A stretch of 64,000 nt of DNA from Myxococcales bacterium. Lineage in GTDB: Bacteria > Myxococcota > Polyangia > Polyangiales > Polyangiaceae. The notes beneath the pieces are model-generated. The model ran no database searches and was not told the origin of the DNA. It worked only from the letters and a program-made list of their open reading frames with translations. Below are positions 25,349-34,675 of this stretch, piece after piece (position 1 is the first letter of the stretch; each line of letters opens with the position of its first letter). Location of the stretch: contig PLXW01000102.1 in NCBI GenBank assembly GCA_003151595.1, positions 27,112 through 91,111 on the forward strand, in the 5' to 3' direction. The position numbers and the translations under genes were made by a program.

Positions 25349-26650
25349 CTACGTGAGCTCTCTCGCCCGCAATGCCAGGCCGCTCGCGACCGAGATCATC
25401 TCTCCTCCCGCCTCGATCCGCTCCGCCCCGAACCGCGCGTCGAACAGCGCCCGCACCGACGGCACGAACGACGTGCCCCCCGTCATGAACACGCGATCGA
25501 CATCGCCCGCCGCCACCCCCGCGCGCACCAGCAACCGATCGACGCACAGAGCCATGCTCGCCGTCTCCTCGGCGATCCATCCGTCGAACTGCGCGCGCGT
25601 GAGGTCGTGCTCGATGTGCACCGGCGGCTCGTGGAACGTGAAGCGCGTGGCCTCCCGCGTCGAGAGGTCGACCTTCGCGCGCTCGATCGCGCGGTACAGG
25701 TGATACCCGAGGTCGTTCTCGACGACCGCCAGCAGCGCCGCCATCTTCACCGGCTCGTTCGCCTGCTCGTTCATCTCGTGGAGCAGCTCCATCGTCTTCT
25801 TCGTCTTCAAGAACGAGAGGAGATGCCAGCGACGAAGCCGCGCGTAGAGCCACACCGGAGCGGCGAGATCCTTGCCGAGCATCGAGCGGTACGTCGACCC
25901 GAGCCCCAGCGACGGCGACACCAGGTTGTGGAGGATCCTCGCGTCGAGGGCGTCGCCCGCGAGCCCCACGCCGTCGGTCCCCAGGATGCGATTGGCGCCG
26001 CCGGCTTCACGCGCCGTCTTGCGCGCGCCCGGCCCCACGCGCACGAGCGAGAAGTCGCTGGTGCCGCCGCCGAAGTCGGCGATGAGGACCAGCTCGTCGT
26101 GATCGAGGCGCGACTCGTAGTAGTACGCCGCGGCGACCGGCTCGTACTCGAACACGATCTCCTCGAACCCCGCGGCGGCGATCGCGGCGCGCAGGCGCGA
26201 CTCGGCGAAGGCGTCGTCGTCGTCCCCCTGGCCGCTCGAGAAGTGCACCGGACGCCCCACGACGATCCGCGGCCCCAGCGCGCCTAGCTGCGCCTCGGCG
26301 TGCGACCGAAGCGCGCGAACGAGAAACGAGAGGAGCTCGACGAGCGAGTAGTTGCGACCGAAGACGTTCGTCGAGTCGAACCCGCGATCGGCCAGGTACG
26401 ACTTCAGCGATTGAATCAGCCGCCCCGTGCCGTCGGCGTCGAGGTAGCGATCGATCGCCACCGTGCCCGCGACCGAGGTGATCGCGCGCCGCTCGTCGGC
26501 GGCGTCCGGGTGGAAGTAGAGGATCGAGCGAAACGTGTCGGTGAGCCCGCCTCTGTGCGGAAAGCTCGCGAGCGTGACGCGACCGTCGTCCGTCGCGACG
26601 GCGAGGGCGCTGTTCGTGGTGCCCAGGTCGAGGCCGATGCTTCTTCGCAT
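25349..26650 (-). CDS. YegD-type Hsp70 family chaperone
   Basis: A 433-residue actin-fold ATPase. Phosphate 1 is IGLDLGTTNSALAV at the N-terminus, phosphate 2 is LIADFGGGTSDFSLV, the adenosine motif is VFMTGGTSFVPSV, and a connecting segment EYEPVAAAYYYE is present. It lacks the C-terminal peptide-binding domain of DnaK, and its length matches YegD (about 450). YegD proteins are poorly characterised cytoplasmic Hsp70 relatives. A J-domain gene lies downstream on the same strand, with a tiny peptide gene between. It could refold or regulate a dedicated client. The family is confident; the client is unknown. Confidence 0.9.
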   Translation of the reverse strand: MRRSIGLDLGTTNSALAVATDDGRVTLASFPHRGGLTDTFRSILYFHPDAADERRAITSVAGTVAIDRYLDADGTGRLIQSLKSYLADRGFDSTNVFGRNYSLVELLSFLVRALRSHAEAQLGALGPRIVVGRPVHFSSGQGDDDDAFAESRLRAAIAAAGFEEIVFEYEPVAAAYYYESRLDHDELVLIADFGGGTSDFSLVRVGPGARKTAREAGGANRILGTDGVGLAGDALDARILHNLVSPSLGLGSTYRSMLGKDLAAPVWLYARLRRWHLLSFLKTKKTMELLHEMNEQANEPVKMAALLAVVENDLGYHLYRAIERAKVDLSTREATRFTFHEPPVHIEHDLTRAQFDGWIAEETASMALCVDRLLVRAGVAAGDVDRVFMTGGTSFVPSVRALFDARFGAERIEAGGEMISVASGLALRARELT

Positions 26651-26714
26651 GCGAGGGGGGAGGGCTCTTAGACGCTGCCCGCGATCGACACAAGCTTCTC
26701 GCTACTTCCGCTCG

Positions 26715-27719
26715 CTACTTCGGCGGCGCGTCCGGCGGAACGGTGCCGCAGTTCGTGAAGGCGAGGTTCGTGTCGACGCGGAAGTTCGAGCCGGTCGAGT
26801 GCCGCTCGGCGTTGAAGAGCTCGATCGGGTACGTCATCCCTTTCGTGAGACCGAGCGTGTCGAGGCTCACCGATTGGCTCACGGGCGTGTGAAGCCCGCC
26901 GAGATCGATCGCCAGGGTGCCGTTGATGAAGACCCACAGGTCGTCGTCGCCGGTGAAGCTGAACGTCTCGCCGCCTTTGTATGTGAACTCCAGGTGGAGC
27001 TCGGTCGTGAAGCTGAAGTTGTGATCGAAGCCGGGCGTGTTGCCGAAGCCGGCGTCGTCGAGCGGCAGGAACGCGTTGCTCTGGAACGTGAAGACGTTCC
27101 CGTTGGGGACGAACTCCAGGTAGACGAGGTACGGATCGTTGACGCCCGGCGTGTAGCGGTACCACTCGTCGAAGTTCGCCTGCGTCGTCATCTGCTGGCC
27201 GTAGACGCACGGCGGGTTCGGCGATCCGGCGTTGTCGCACTCCGCGGCGTAGACCGGTTTGCGATCGGTGCCGATCGTGTTCTGCACCAGGCCGAGCGTC
27301 GCGGCGGAGCCGGAGAACGTCTCGAAGTCGGGGTGCCCGCCGTCCTCGATGCCGAAGCTGTGGAAGTCGCGCACGACGCCGACGACGAACGAGCAGTTCG
27401 AGCTGTTCCCGTTCTGCACGATGCCGGCGTCGGAGCCTGCGCCGGTGAGCGGCGGGCCGAGCGCGTAACCGCCGAGCTGCGTGGGGACGAAGTTGTCGGG
27501 GAGCACGAAGGCGTCGGCGACCGTGCCGCCGTCTCCCAGAATGCTGCTGCCGTCGCCGAGGAGACTGCCGATCGAGCCGCTGTCGTCGCCGAAGCTGCCG
27601 GAGGCGTCTCCAGCGTTCGTGCCGCCGGGGCCTGCGGGTTGAGCGGAGCTTCCACACGCTGCGGCGACGAGCGCGCACGCGAGCGGAGCAATGCACGCGA
27701 CGAGCGCGAGTCCTTTCAT
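26715..27719 (-). CDS. Fibro-slime domain lipoprotein
   Basis: A protein of about 334 residues. It has a lipoprotein signal (CIAPLACALVAAAC), a Gly/Asp/Ser linker with repeats, and then a fibro-slime domain. Typical segments are VVGVVRDFHSFGIEDGGHPDFE, YAAECDNAG, WYRYTPGVN, and a C-terminal PA14-like part with FSFTGDDDLWVFINGTLAID and LGGLHTPVSQSVSL. The domain is common in myxobacterial and fibrobacterial surface proteins and may bind carbohydrate or calcium; the Asp cluster GDDDLWVFIN fits. It is divergent from the DNA polymerase II gene. The chosen ATG starts the signal peptide; in-frame ATGs lie upstream without ribosome sites. Length and domain fit; the ligand is unknown. Confidence 0.8.
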   Translation of the reverse strand: MKGLALVACIAPLACALVAAACGSSAQPAGPGGTNAGDASGSFGDDSGSIGSLLGDGSSILGDGGTVADAFVLPDNFVPTQLGGYALGPPLTGAGSDAGIVQNGNSSNCSFVVGVVRDFHSFGIEDGGHPDFETFSGSAATLGLVQNTIGTDRKPVYAAECDNAGSPNPPCVYGQQMTTQANFDEWYRYTPGVNDPYLVYLEFVPNGNVFTFQSNAFLPLDDAGFGNTPGFDHNFSFTTELHLEFTYKGGETFSFTGDDDLWVFINGTLAIDLGGLHTPVSQSVSLDTLGLTKGMTYPIELFNAERHSTGSNFRVDTNLAFTNCGTVPPDAPPK

Positions 27720-27802
27720 TCGAACGTGATGACGAGCGGCCATTCGGACGGGACGGGGGGCGGGCGAAGGGAGCGAAGGCATGCGCGTAGTATGCTCCGC
27801 GC

Positions 27803-30109
27803 GTGGCGGCGAGCACGCAAAGCGTCGACGCCTTTCTCCTCTCGCGCGAATGGCACGACGGTGATGTGGGCGTGGAGATCGTGCTGTGGGCGCGCGCGGT
27901 CGAGGGGCCGGTGCGCGCGCGGTTCACCGGGCAAGAAGCTGTGATGTTCGTGCCGCGCGGGACGAGCGCGCGATCCGATCGCCGCGCGTCGCGACCGCTG
28001 ACGACGCTCCACGGCGCCCCGGTCGACGCCCTCTACTTTCGATCGCAGCGCGCGCTCATCGAAGAGCGCGACCGCATCCGCACGACGGTCGGCGCCGCGT
28101 TCGAGTCGGACGTGAAGCCGCAGGAGCGCTTCCTGATGGAGCGCTTCGTGACCGCGTCGATGCGCCTCGGCGGCGAGCCGAAGCCGCGCGGCGGCGTTCT
28201 TCACTACGACAACCCGTCGATCAAAGCGGTCGAGTTTCTCCCCACGCTCTCGGTCCTCGCGCTCGACCTCGAGACCGACGGCTTCGACGGGCCGCTGCTG
28301 TCGGCGGCCATCGCCACGCGCGACGTCGAACGTGTCTTCGTGCGCGGCGCGGGGACGGATCGGGGAACCATCACCTTCGTGCGCGACGAACGCGCGCTGC
28401 TCCTCGCGCTCTTCGACGCCGTCCGCGCGATCGATCCCGACATCCTCGCCGGCTGGAACGTCATCGACTTCGATCTCGCCGTCCTCGAAGCCCGCTGCCG
28501 CGAGCACCGCCTGGCGTTCGCGCTCGGTCGGGGAGGGGAGAGCGCGCGCGTGCTCGTGGGGTCGTCGTCGCAGCAGGTGTCGATCGCGCGCGTGCCGGGG
28601 CGCGTGGTGCTCGACGGGATCGCCACGCTCAAGTCGGCCACGCACCGCTTCGATCGCTTCACGCTCGATCACGTGGCGCACGAGATCCTCGGTCGCGGAA
28701 AGAAGATCGCGAAGGGGGGCGACCCCGTCGCCGAGATCCGTCGCATGCACGCCGAGGACGTCGACGCGCTCGCGGCGTACAACCTCGAAGACTGCCGCCT
28801 CGTGCTCGACATCTTCGACCGCGCCGATCTCGTCGGCTTCGCGATGGAGCGGGCGCGACTCACGGGCCTCGCCATGGATCGCCAGGGGGGCTCGGTCGCC
28901 GCGTTCGATCACCTCTACTTGCCGCGCCTCCACCGGCGAGGCTTCGTCGCGCCCGACGTCGGCACCGACATCGACGTGATCGCCAGCCCCGGCGGCCACG
29001 TGCTCGAGTCGGTGCCGGGCCTGTACCGCGACGTCCTCTCGTTCGACTTTCGTAGCCTGTACCCGAGCATCATCTGCACCTTCCGGATCGATCCGCTCGG
29101 TCTCTTTCAGCCGGGAGACAACCCGCTCCCCGGCGAAGACGGCGCGACGTTCGCGCGCGACGGCGCCATCCTCCCTGCGCTCATCGAGACCCTCCACGAG
29201 GCGCGCTCGCAGGCGATGGCGGCGAAGAACGAAGCACTCTCGCGCGCCATCAAGATCCTGATGAACTCGTTCTACGGCGTGCTCGGCACCCCCGGCTGCC
29301 GCTTCTTCGACGCGCGTCTCCCGACCTCGATCACGCGCCGCGGTCACGCCGTCATCGAGCGCGCGCGCGCGTTCTTCGTCGAGCGCGGGTTCGTGGTGCT
29401 GTACGGCGACACCGATTCGCTCTTCGTGCACATCGACGGCATCACCGGCGAGAGCGACGCGCGCGAGCGGGGCCGCGCGCTCGCCGCCGAGCTGACACGC
29501 ACGCTCGCTGACGAGATCCGTCGCGCGCTCGATGTCGAGAGTCACCTCGAGCTCCGCTTCGAGTCGCACTACCTGCGCTTCCTCATGCCGACGACGCGCG
29601 GCACCGAGCGCGGATCGAAGAAGCGCTACGCGGGCCTGGTGCGAAAGGGGAGCGGAGAGACGTCGCTCGTCGTGCGCGGCCTCGAAGCGGTGCGCACCGA
29701 CTGGACGCCGCTCGCCCGCCGCGTTCAGCGCGAGCTCCTGCGCCGCGTGTTCACCGAAGAGCCGTTCGAGTCGTGGCTGATCGAAGTGGCGCGCGATCTC
29801 GAGAGCGGGAAGCTCGACGACGAGCTCGTCTATCGGAAGCGCCTTCGCCAGAAGCTCACCGACTACGCCAGCGAAGGCGCGCCGCCCCACGTCCGCGCCG
29901 CGCGCATGCGCGACGGCGAAGGTCACGACAAGGGCGAGGTCGAGTACGTGATGACGACGCGCGGCCCCGAGCCGATGACCGAACGGCGCGCGCCGATCGA
30001 TCACGCGCACTACCTCGCGAAGCAGCTCGCGCCGGTGTGCGACGTCGTGCTGCCGTTTCTCGACACGAGCTTCGAGAAGATCGCCGGCTCGCAGCGAACG
30101 CTCTTCTGA
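27803..30109 (+). CDS. polB: DNA polymerase II (family B)
   Basis: A 768-residue family B polymerase close in size to E. coli Pol II (783). The 3'-5' exonuclease motifs are all present: ALDLETDG (Exo I), AGWNVIDFDL (Exo II) and YNLEDCRLV (Exo III), so proofreading should be active. The polymerase motifs are FRSLYPSII (A), KILMNSFYGVLG (B) and YGDTDSLFV (C, with the two catalytic Asp). It is a repair and lesion-bypass polymerase, damage-induced in E. coli. The GTG start is 83 bases from the divergent lipoprotein ATG; I see no LexA-like box by eye. It stands alone in its orientation. Confidence 0.93.
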   Translation: MAASTQSVDAFLLSREWHDGDVGVEIVLWARAVEGPVRARFTGQEAVMFVPRGTSARSDRRASRPLTTLHGAPVDALYFRSQRALIEERDRIRTTVGAAFESDVKPQERFLMERFVTASMRLGGEPKPRGGVLHYDNPSIKAVEFLPTLSVLALDLETDGFDGPLLSAAIATRDVERVFVRGAGTDRGTITFVRDERALLLALFDAVRAIDPDILAGWNVIDFDLAVLEARCREHRLAFALGRGGESARVLVGSSSQQVSIARVPGRVVLDGIATLKSATHRFDRFTLDHVAHEILGRGKKIAKGGDPVAEIRRMHAEDVDALAAYNLEDCRLVLDIFDRADLVGFAMERARLTGLAMDRQGGSVAAFDHLYLPRLHRRGFVAPDVGTDIDVIASPGGHVLESVPGLYRDVLSFDFRSLYPSIICTFRIDPLGLFQPGDNPLPGEDGATFARDGAILPALIETLHEARSQAMAAKNEALSRAIKILMNSFYGVLGTPGCRFFDARLPTSITRRGHAVIERARAFFVERGFVVLYGDTDSLFVHIDGITGESDARERGRALAAELTRTLADEIRRALDVESHLELRFESHYLRFLMPTTRGTERGSKKRYAGLVRKGSGETSLVVRGLEAVRTDWTPLARRVQRELLRRVFTEEPFESWLIEVARDLESGKLDDELVYRKRLRQKLTDYASEGAPPHVRAARMRDGEGHDKGEVEYVMTTRGPEPMTERRAPIDHAHYLAKQLAPVCDVVLPFLDTSFEKIAGSQRTLF

Positions 30110-30136
30110 CCGATACTCTCTCCGCGTTAGCTCCGT

Positions 30137-30610
30137 TCAAACGCGAGGGAGGATCCGCGTCGTCTCCGTCGATCGCAGCGCCGCCGCCTCGCCCACTGCA
30201 GCGCAGAGCGCCTCGCTCTCGATCGGCTTTCGCAGCACCCGAAACGCGCCGAGCTTTCGCGCGAACGTGTCCACCGACGGATCGGGGAACCCGGTCAGGA
30301 TGAGCGTCGGCGGGAGCCGTCCCAGACGCGCGAGCGCGCGCAGCACGCCGAGGCCACTCAGCTTCGGCAAGACGAAGTCGAGGACGAGAACCTCCGGAAA
30401 CGGGAGACGGGCGTCGACCATCGCGGCAAGCTGCTCCAAGGCGTCAGCGCCGTTGGTGGCCGACGTCACCGCGTACCCGTCCTCCGTCAGGACCTCGCGC
30501 GCGGCCTCGAGGAAGTCGGCGTCGTCGTCGACGAGGAAGACAGTCGTCGGAGGGCCGGCGAGAGTGATGAATCCGCTTCGGCCTCCGGGGGGTTGGTCGT
30601 GAGATGTCAT
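30137..30610 (-). CDS. Single-domain response regulator
   Basis: A protein of about 157 residues consisting of a receiver domain: TVFLVDDDADFLEAAREVL (acidic pocket), VLVLDFVLPKLSG (phosphoacceptor Asp), LILTGF (Thr) and VLRKPI (Lys). There is no output domain. It is oriented opposite to the diguanylate cyclase/kinase genes beginning at 30870 and convergent with polB (gap 27 bases). It probably relays phosphate from one of the nearby histidine kinases. The ATG is chosen to give MTSHDQPPGG; an in-frame GTG ten codons upstream is possible. Confidence 0.85.
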   Translation of the reverse strand: MTSHDQPPGGRSGFITLAGPPTTVFLVDDDADFLEAAREVLTEDGYAVTSATNGADALEQLAAMVDARLPFPEVLVLDFVLPKLSGLGVLRALARLGRLPPTLILTGFPDPSVDTFARKLGAFRVLRKPIESEALCAAVGEAAALRSTETTRILPRV

Positions 30611-30869
30611 GAAGCGTCCATCGTCCGACCGGTCTTGCACATCGGGGGCCCCAGGGGCCGTTTCCTCCGAAATGAGCGTGAAAGCAGCGCAGATGGACCG
30701 CGGGAGCGCACACGATGTGCCCGCGTGAGACCGGCATCCACGCCACGAGGGCGTTCATTCGCGCCACGCCCGTGTCCTTTTCCTCCGATGTGCGCCCGCT
30801 CGTCGCGCGCAATCCCACGAGCCCTGGCCCCTATGTCGTTGGTCTCGCTCTTGCTGGGTAGCGATCGAC

Positions 30870-31868
30870 ATGACACTCGCCGCAGATGGAGAGCCGAGCG
30901 CGGCCACCGAATCCTTCAAGGTGCTCATCGTGGACGACGATCGCGACATTCGCGAAGCGGTCGAGCTGGCCGTCAGTAGCTTTGGTCACACGTGTGCGCT
31001 GGCCTGCGACGGTCGGCAAGCCTGGGAGATGCACACGCGCGATCGCGCCGACATCATCCTCTCGGACTGGAGGATGCCGAAGATGGACGGCATCGAGCTA
31101 TGCCGGCTGGTGCGGAGCGACGATCCCACGCGACCGTATACGCACTTCATCTTCGTCACCGCGAACGACGACAAGGCGCAAGCCGCCGAGGCGATGCGCG
31201 CAGGCGCCGACGACTACCTCACCAAGCCCGTCGACCTCGACGACCTGGAGATGCGGCTCACCGTCGCGCGGCGCACGCTCGCTCTCCATCGGGAGCTCCG
31301 CTCGCAAAACAAGATCCTCATCCGCGACAGCGCGCGCGTCAGCATCGAAGCGCGAACCGACTCGCTCACCGCGGCGTCCAATCGCCTCGCGCTCACCGAA
31401 GACCTGCAGGCGCTCGCCGCGCGCGCCGAGCGGTATCATCATCGGTACTGCGCCGCGCTGTGCGACATCGATCAGTTCAAGGCCTACAACGATCACTACG
31501 GCCACCTCGCGGGCGACGACGCGCTGCGGAGCGTGGCGCACGCGATTCAATGCGAGCTGCGGCGCGGTGACCGCTTCTACCGGTACGGCGGCGAAGAGTT
31601 CCTCGCGCTCCTCCCCGAGCAGACGCTCAGCGAAGCCGCGGTCGCGATGGATCGCGTGCGGCGCGCCGTCGAGTCGCTCCGGATCCCGCACGCGCCGGCG
31701 GCGAACGGGCCGTACGTGACGATCAGCGTCGGCATCGCGGCGCTCGGCCCCGATGCGGGGAAGGACTCGCTCGAAGGGTGGCTCCATCGCAGCGACACGG
31801 CGCTCTACGCGGCGAAAGCGCGTGGTCGCAACCGCGTCGAGGTCGAGGGGAAGGCGGTTTCATGTTGA
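30870..31868 (+). CDS. Response regulator diguanylate cyclase (REC-GGDEF)
   Basis: A 332-residue protein making cyclic di-GMP. The receiver domain (about 15-135) has VLIVDDDRDI, ILSDWRMPKMDG (phosphoacceptor Asp), FVTAND and TKPVD. A short helical linker joins it to a GGDEF domain (about 175-330) with CDIDQFKAYND, the active-site GGEEF and an intact RRGD I-site five residues before it, so product inhibition is expected. Phosphorylation should switch the cyclase on. Its last 7 bases overlap the start of a decayed histidine kinase gene, which may once have been its cognate sensor. No signal peptide; cytoplasmic. Confidence 0.9.
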   Translation: MTLAADGEPSAATESFKVLIVDDDRDIREAVELAVSSFGHTCALACDGRQAWEMHTRDRADIILSDWRMPKMDGIELCRLVRSDDPTRPYTHFIFVTANDDKAQAAEAMRAGADDYLTKPVDLDDLEMRLTVARRTLALHRELRSQNKILIRDSARVSIEARTDSLTAASNRLALTEDLQALAARAERYHHRYCAALCDIDQFKAYNDHYGHLAGDDALRSVAHAIQCELRRGDRFYRYGGEEFLALLPEQTLSEAAVAMDRVRRAVESLRIPHAPAANGPYVTISVGIAALGPDAGKDSLEGWLHRSDTALYAAKARGRNRVEVEGKAVSC

Positions 31869-32499
31869 TCGAGTTCATCACGGCCAACCGCGAAACGCTC
31901 ATCGCGCGCGCGCGCGAAGGTCGCCAAGCGTCTCGCTCCACAGCCTCAACCTGTGCCTCGACAACGCGATCGCCGAGGCCGTCACCGAGTACGCGCGCCT
32001 CCGCGACCAGTCGATGGCGGCGGGCGAGACCGAGCGCTCGGGTGTCTTCGCGCACGAGCTGCGGAACAAGATCGCGGCCGCGCAGCTCGCGTTTCAGGCC
32101 ATCCGAAGCGGCCGCGCGCCCGTCGCCGGCAGCGTCGCGGCCGTCCTCGCGCGGAGTCTGTACGGCATGACGACGCTCATCAATCGCGCGCTCGTCGAAG
32201 TGCGTCTCGACTCCGGGAGCGCCAAGCGCCAGCGCGTCCACGCGCGCGGGCTCGTCGAATACGCCGGAGTCGAGGGGGCGCTGGAGGCTTCGATGCACGG
32301 TGTCTCGCTGAGCGTCACGCCCATGGCCGACAGCGACGTCGATGCCGACCTCCAGATTCTCGCCGGCGCCGTCGCCAACCTTCTTCAGAACGCGCTCAAG
32401 TTCACGCCCGCCGGAGGACACGTCTCGCTCCAGGCGACCGTCGTCGAACGAGGATGCGTCTTCACGATCGACTTGCCGTTGATGCCGCCGGCTTCGTGA
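31862..32499 (+). pseudogene. Histidine kinase remnant with two internal deletions
   Basis: ATG 31862 opens MLIEFITANRETLIARAR, the usual N-terminus of a cytoplasmic sensor kinase family. After a (CG)7 tract (31903-31916) the expected continuation AKVAKRLAPQP is in another frame, as if one CG unit were lost. About 12 codons later the sequence jumps, in a third frame, to LNLCLDNAIAEAVTEYARL. The dimerisation helix ERSGVFAHELRNKIAAAQLA (phosphoacceptor His) and the N-box LLQNALKFTPAGGHVSL are intact. They then join directly to ERGCVFTIDLP, the family's last strand, so the G1/G2 ATP-lid boxes are missing. Two deletions plus a frameshift make it non-functional. It overlaps the diguanylate cyclase gene by 7 bases. 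The comparison is to homologues recalled from memory. Confidence 0.75.
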
Positions 32500-32512
32500 G
32501 AAGCCGCGCCGC

Positions 32513-33517
32513 TCACCCGCGTCGCGTCGCCATCTTGCGCCAGTCGACGAGCGCGACCGACTCCTTCGCGAGATTGAGCTCCACCGACGTGCGATCGCCC
32601 GCGAGGTCGCCGCCGATCTCGAACGGCACGGGGCGATCGAAGTCCATGCGGCAGCGCGTGAGCATCCAGTTGTGATCGTCGGCCAGCGGATGCACGCCGC
32701 GCCACAGGAGCGGCATGCGCAGCGTCGCGTTCAACGTGGTCGCCGCGTAGATGCGCACGGCGAGTCGACCCGGAACCGAGTGCGCGAACCGAAACGCGCG
32801 AAAGCCGAGGCCCAGCTCCTCGGTCGTCGATGCGCCGGCGACGCTGATGGGGCCTTCGTAGAGCACCGCACCCACGCCGCCGTCGGCGACCGGGACCGCG
32901 TGCCCCTGGTCGTCGATGCGAAGCGCGGGCTCGCCGAGGTTCACGAGGCGCACGTTCGGCCGATCCTTGCCGCTCAGCCTTCGCGGGATCGTTCGAGTGA
33001 AGAGGCTCCGCAAGTAACCGGCCGTGCCCCCACTGGCCGCGAGGAGCGACGGCTCGGCGTCGATCATCTTCTTGTAGTCGGAGAGGATCTCCGCGTCCCA
33101 ACCCGTGCCGGCGAACGGCGTGAGGCGCCCTTCGGTCTCGACCAAGGCGAAGTTCCGCACCGGCACTTCGTGTCCGTTCGCTAGGCCGCCGAGGCTGCGA
33201 AGCCCGGCGCGCTTGCTGGCGACGCCCGTCGCGCGCGCCCAAGCGTTGCCGGTGCCGAGCGGCAGGAGACCGAGCGCGGGGACCTGGAGCTTCGCCTCCC
33301 GCAGGTGATTCAGCACGGCGACCGCGGTCCCGTCGCCGCCGCCCGACACGAGGACCTTCGGCGCGTCGTCGCGCACCACGCGGCTCACCCATTCGCTCGC
33401 GTCTTCCAGCGAGTGCGTCACGCCTACATTGGCGCGCGGCAGGAGGCCGCGGATGCGATCGCCAATCCGCTCGGACCCGTGACGCGAGTGGACGTTCACG
33501 AGGACGGCGACGGACAT
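32513..33517 (-). CDS. Diacylglycerol kinase family lipid kinase
   Basis: A 334-residue YegS/DgkB-type lipid kinase. The nucleotide-binding signature VLVSGGGDGTAVAVLNHL (about 56-73) and LLPLGTGNAWARATG (about 86-100) are both present. The C-terminal beta-sandwich region includes FAGTGWDAEIL. It phosphorylates diacylglycerol or a related lipid, feeding phospholipid recycling. ATG start MSVAVLVNVHSRHG. It converges with the decayed kinase gene (13 bases) and is divergent from the lipoprotein gene at 33622. The exact lipid is not evident from sequence. Confidence 0.88.
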   Translation of the reverse strand: MSVAVLVNVHSRHGSERIGDRIRGLLPRANVGVTHSLEDASEWVSRVVRDDAPKVLVSGGGDGTAVAVLNHLREAKLQVPALGLLPLGTGNAWARATGVASKRAGLRSLGGLANGHEVPVRNFALVETEGRLTPFAGTGWDAEILSDYKKMIDAEPSLLAASGGTAGYLRSLFTRTIPRRLSGKDRPNVRLVNLGEPALRIDDQGHAVPVADGGVGAVLYEGPISVAGASTTEELGLGFRAFRFAHSVPGRLAVRIYAATTLNATLRMPLLWRGVHPLADDHNWMLTRCRMDFDRPVPFEIGGDLAGDRTSVELNLAKESVALVDWRKMATRRG

Positions 33518-33621
33518 CGGCTCTTTAATTCGTAGCGAGCCGTCGGCTGAGGTGCGGTCACCGTTTGGTCACGTCCTCGCGACGGACGGTTGGCGAGCGT
33601 GGAAGCGGATAGGGTCGCACG

Positions 33622-34530
33622 ATGCCGTTTCCCCGCCCGAACGCGCGTTTCGCCCTCGCCTCGATCACGATCGCGCCGCTCGTCGCGGTGGCTCTGGTCT
33701 ACGGCTGCACCTCGTCGGACAACGTCGCGCCCGGTGGCGCCGACGCGGCGACGTCTGCGTGCGGCACGCTCGAAGTGTGCTTCGACGCGACGGTCGACGA
33801 CGTCTTCGTCCCTCAAGGAGACGACTCCTCGCCGGCCACCGACACCGGCACCGACGCCGGCGGACCCGCCGAAGACGCGCCCAGCACCCTCGACGCGAGC
33901 GACGCCGGCGACTCCAGCGACGCCGCCGTGGCGGTCGACGCCGATCAGAACTGCGTCGACTACACGACCCCGGCGGTGGGCAACCCCACCGCGATCCGCG
34001 TGATGAACCACCGCGACAGCGGCATCTACCTCGGCACGCCGGCGTATCGCTGCGACGGTCTGAACTTCGGCGTCACCGACACGGCCACGAACGCTGTGCT
34101 CGACGTCGCCCAGCACAACGCCGAGTACACGTGCAGCCAGCTTCAAGTCGCCTGCCCTCCCGTCCACACGTGCGACTCGCCGGTCGTCGTCGAGGTCATG
34201 CCGGGAGGCTACTGGGAGCTCCCCTGGACCGGGACGTACTTCGCGCCCGAGCCGATGCCGGCCCACTGCTACATCGACGGCGGAGCGGCGTGCGATCAGC
34301 CCACGTGCATCCAGGAGTTCGGCCTCACGACGGCGACGGTCAGTGCGCTCGTCTATCCGCAAGCGCTGTGTGGTGACGCCTCGACCCCCGTCGCCTGCAC
34401 GCAGACGTGCTCGCCCGACACGAACGGCGCTTGCTACGTGCCGAACGGCGCCGTCACCGCGGGTACCCCGGTCACGATCAGCAATATCTGGGACGCGGGC
34501 GAAAAGATCGTGCCGCTGATCGTCCCATAG
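33622..34530 (+). CDS. DAG-rich lipoprotein, unknown
   Basis: I do not recognise the folded part. The 302-residue protein has a lipoprotein signal (VALVYGC, Cys about 29), then an Asp/Ala/Gly/Thr linker (about 35-110). The domain that follows has eight or more Cys residues, for example CVDYTTPAVGN, YTCSQLQVACPPVHTC and CTQTCSPDTNGACY. The Cys spacing suggests a disulfide-bonded extracellular domain. It is followed by a hairpin (34580-34597) and then a sigma factor gene; it might be a target of that system, but nothing in the sequence shows this. Confidence 0.75.
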   Translation: MPFPRPNARFALASITIAPLVAVALVYGCTSSDNVAPGGADAATSACGTLEVCFDATVDDVFVPQGDDSSPATDTGTDAGGPAEDAPSTLDASDAGDSSDAAVAVDADQNCVDYTTPAVGNPTAIRVMNHRDSGIYLGTPAYRCDGLNFGVTDTATNAVLDVAQHNAEYTCSQLQVACPPVHTCDSPVVVEVMPGGYWELPWTGTYFAPEPMPAHCYIDGGAACDQPTCIQEFGLTTATVSALVYPQALCGDASTPVACTQTCSPDTNGACYVPNGAVTAGTPVTISNIWDAGEKIVPLIVP

Positions 34531-34579
34531 GTCGCGCGTGGGATGACGAGATGGGCCGAGGCCTCGACGTCGCCGTCGG

Positions 34580-34597
34580 CGCCCCGCTCGCGGGGCG
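34580..34597 (+). terminator. Stem-loop after lipoprotein gene
   Basis: CGCCCCG / CGGGGCG with a CTCG loop, 50 bases beyond the lipoprotein stop and 78 bases before the sigma factor start. No T-run follows (TGGTTCGAAAATC), so it is a candidate terminator or structural element only. Confidence 0.35.
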
Positions 34598-34675
34598 TGG
34601 TTCGAAAATCGCTTAGGGGGTGTCCGGTTCGGGGGCCCGTCCGCGTCTTCACGTGGAACCCGACGTCATCACCCC

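Noticed and set aside
27720..27802. LexA-type SOS box before polB
   Set aside because: No recognisable palindromic box in the short divergent region, so damage control of polB cannot be claimed.
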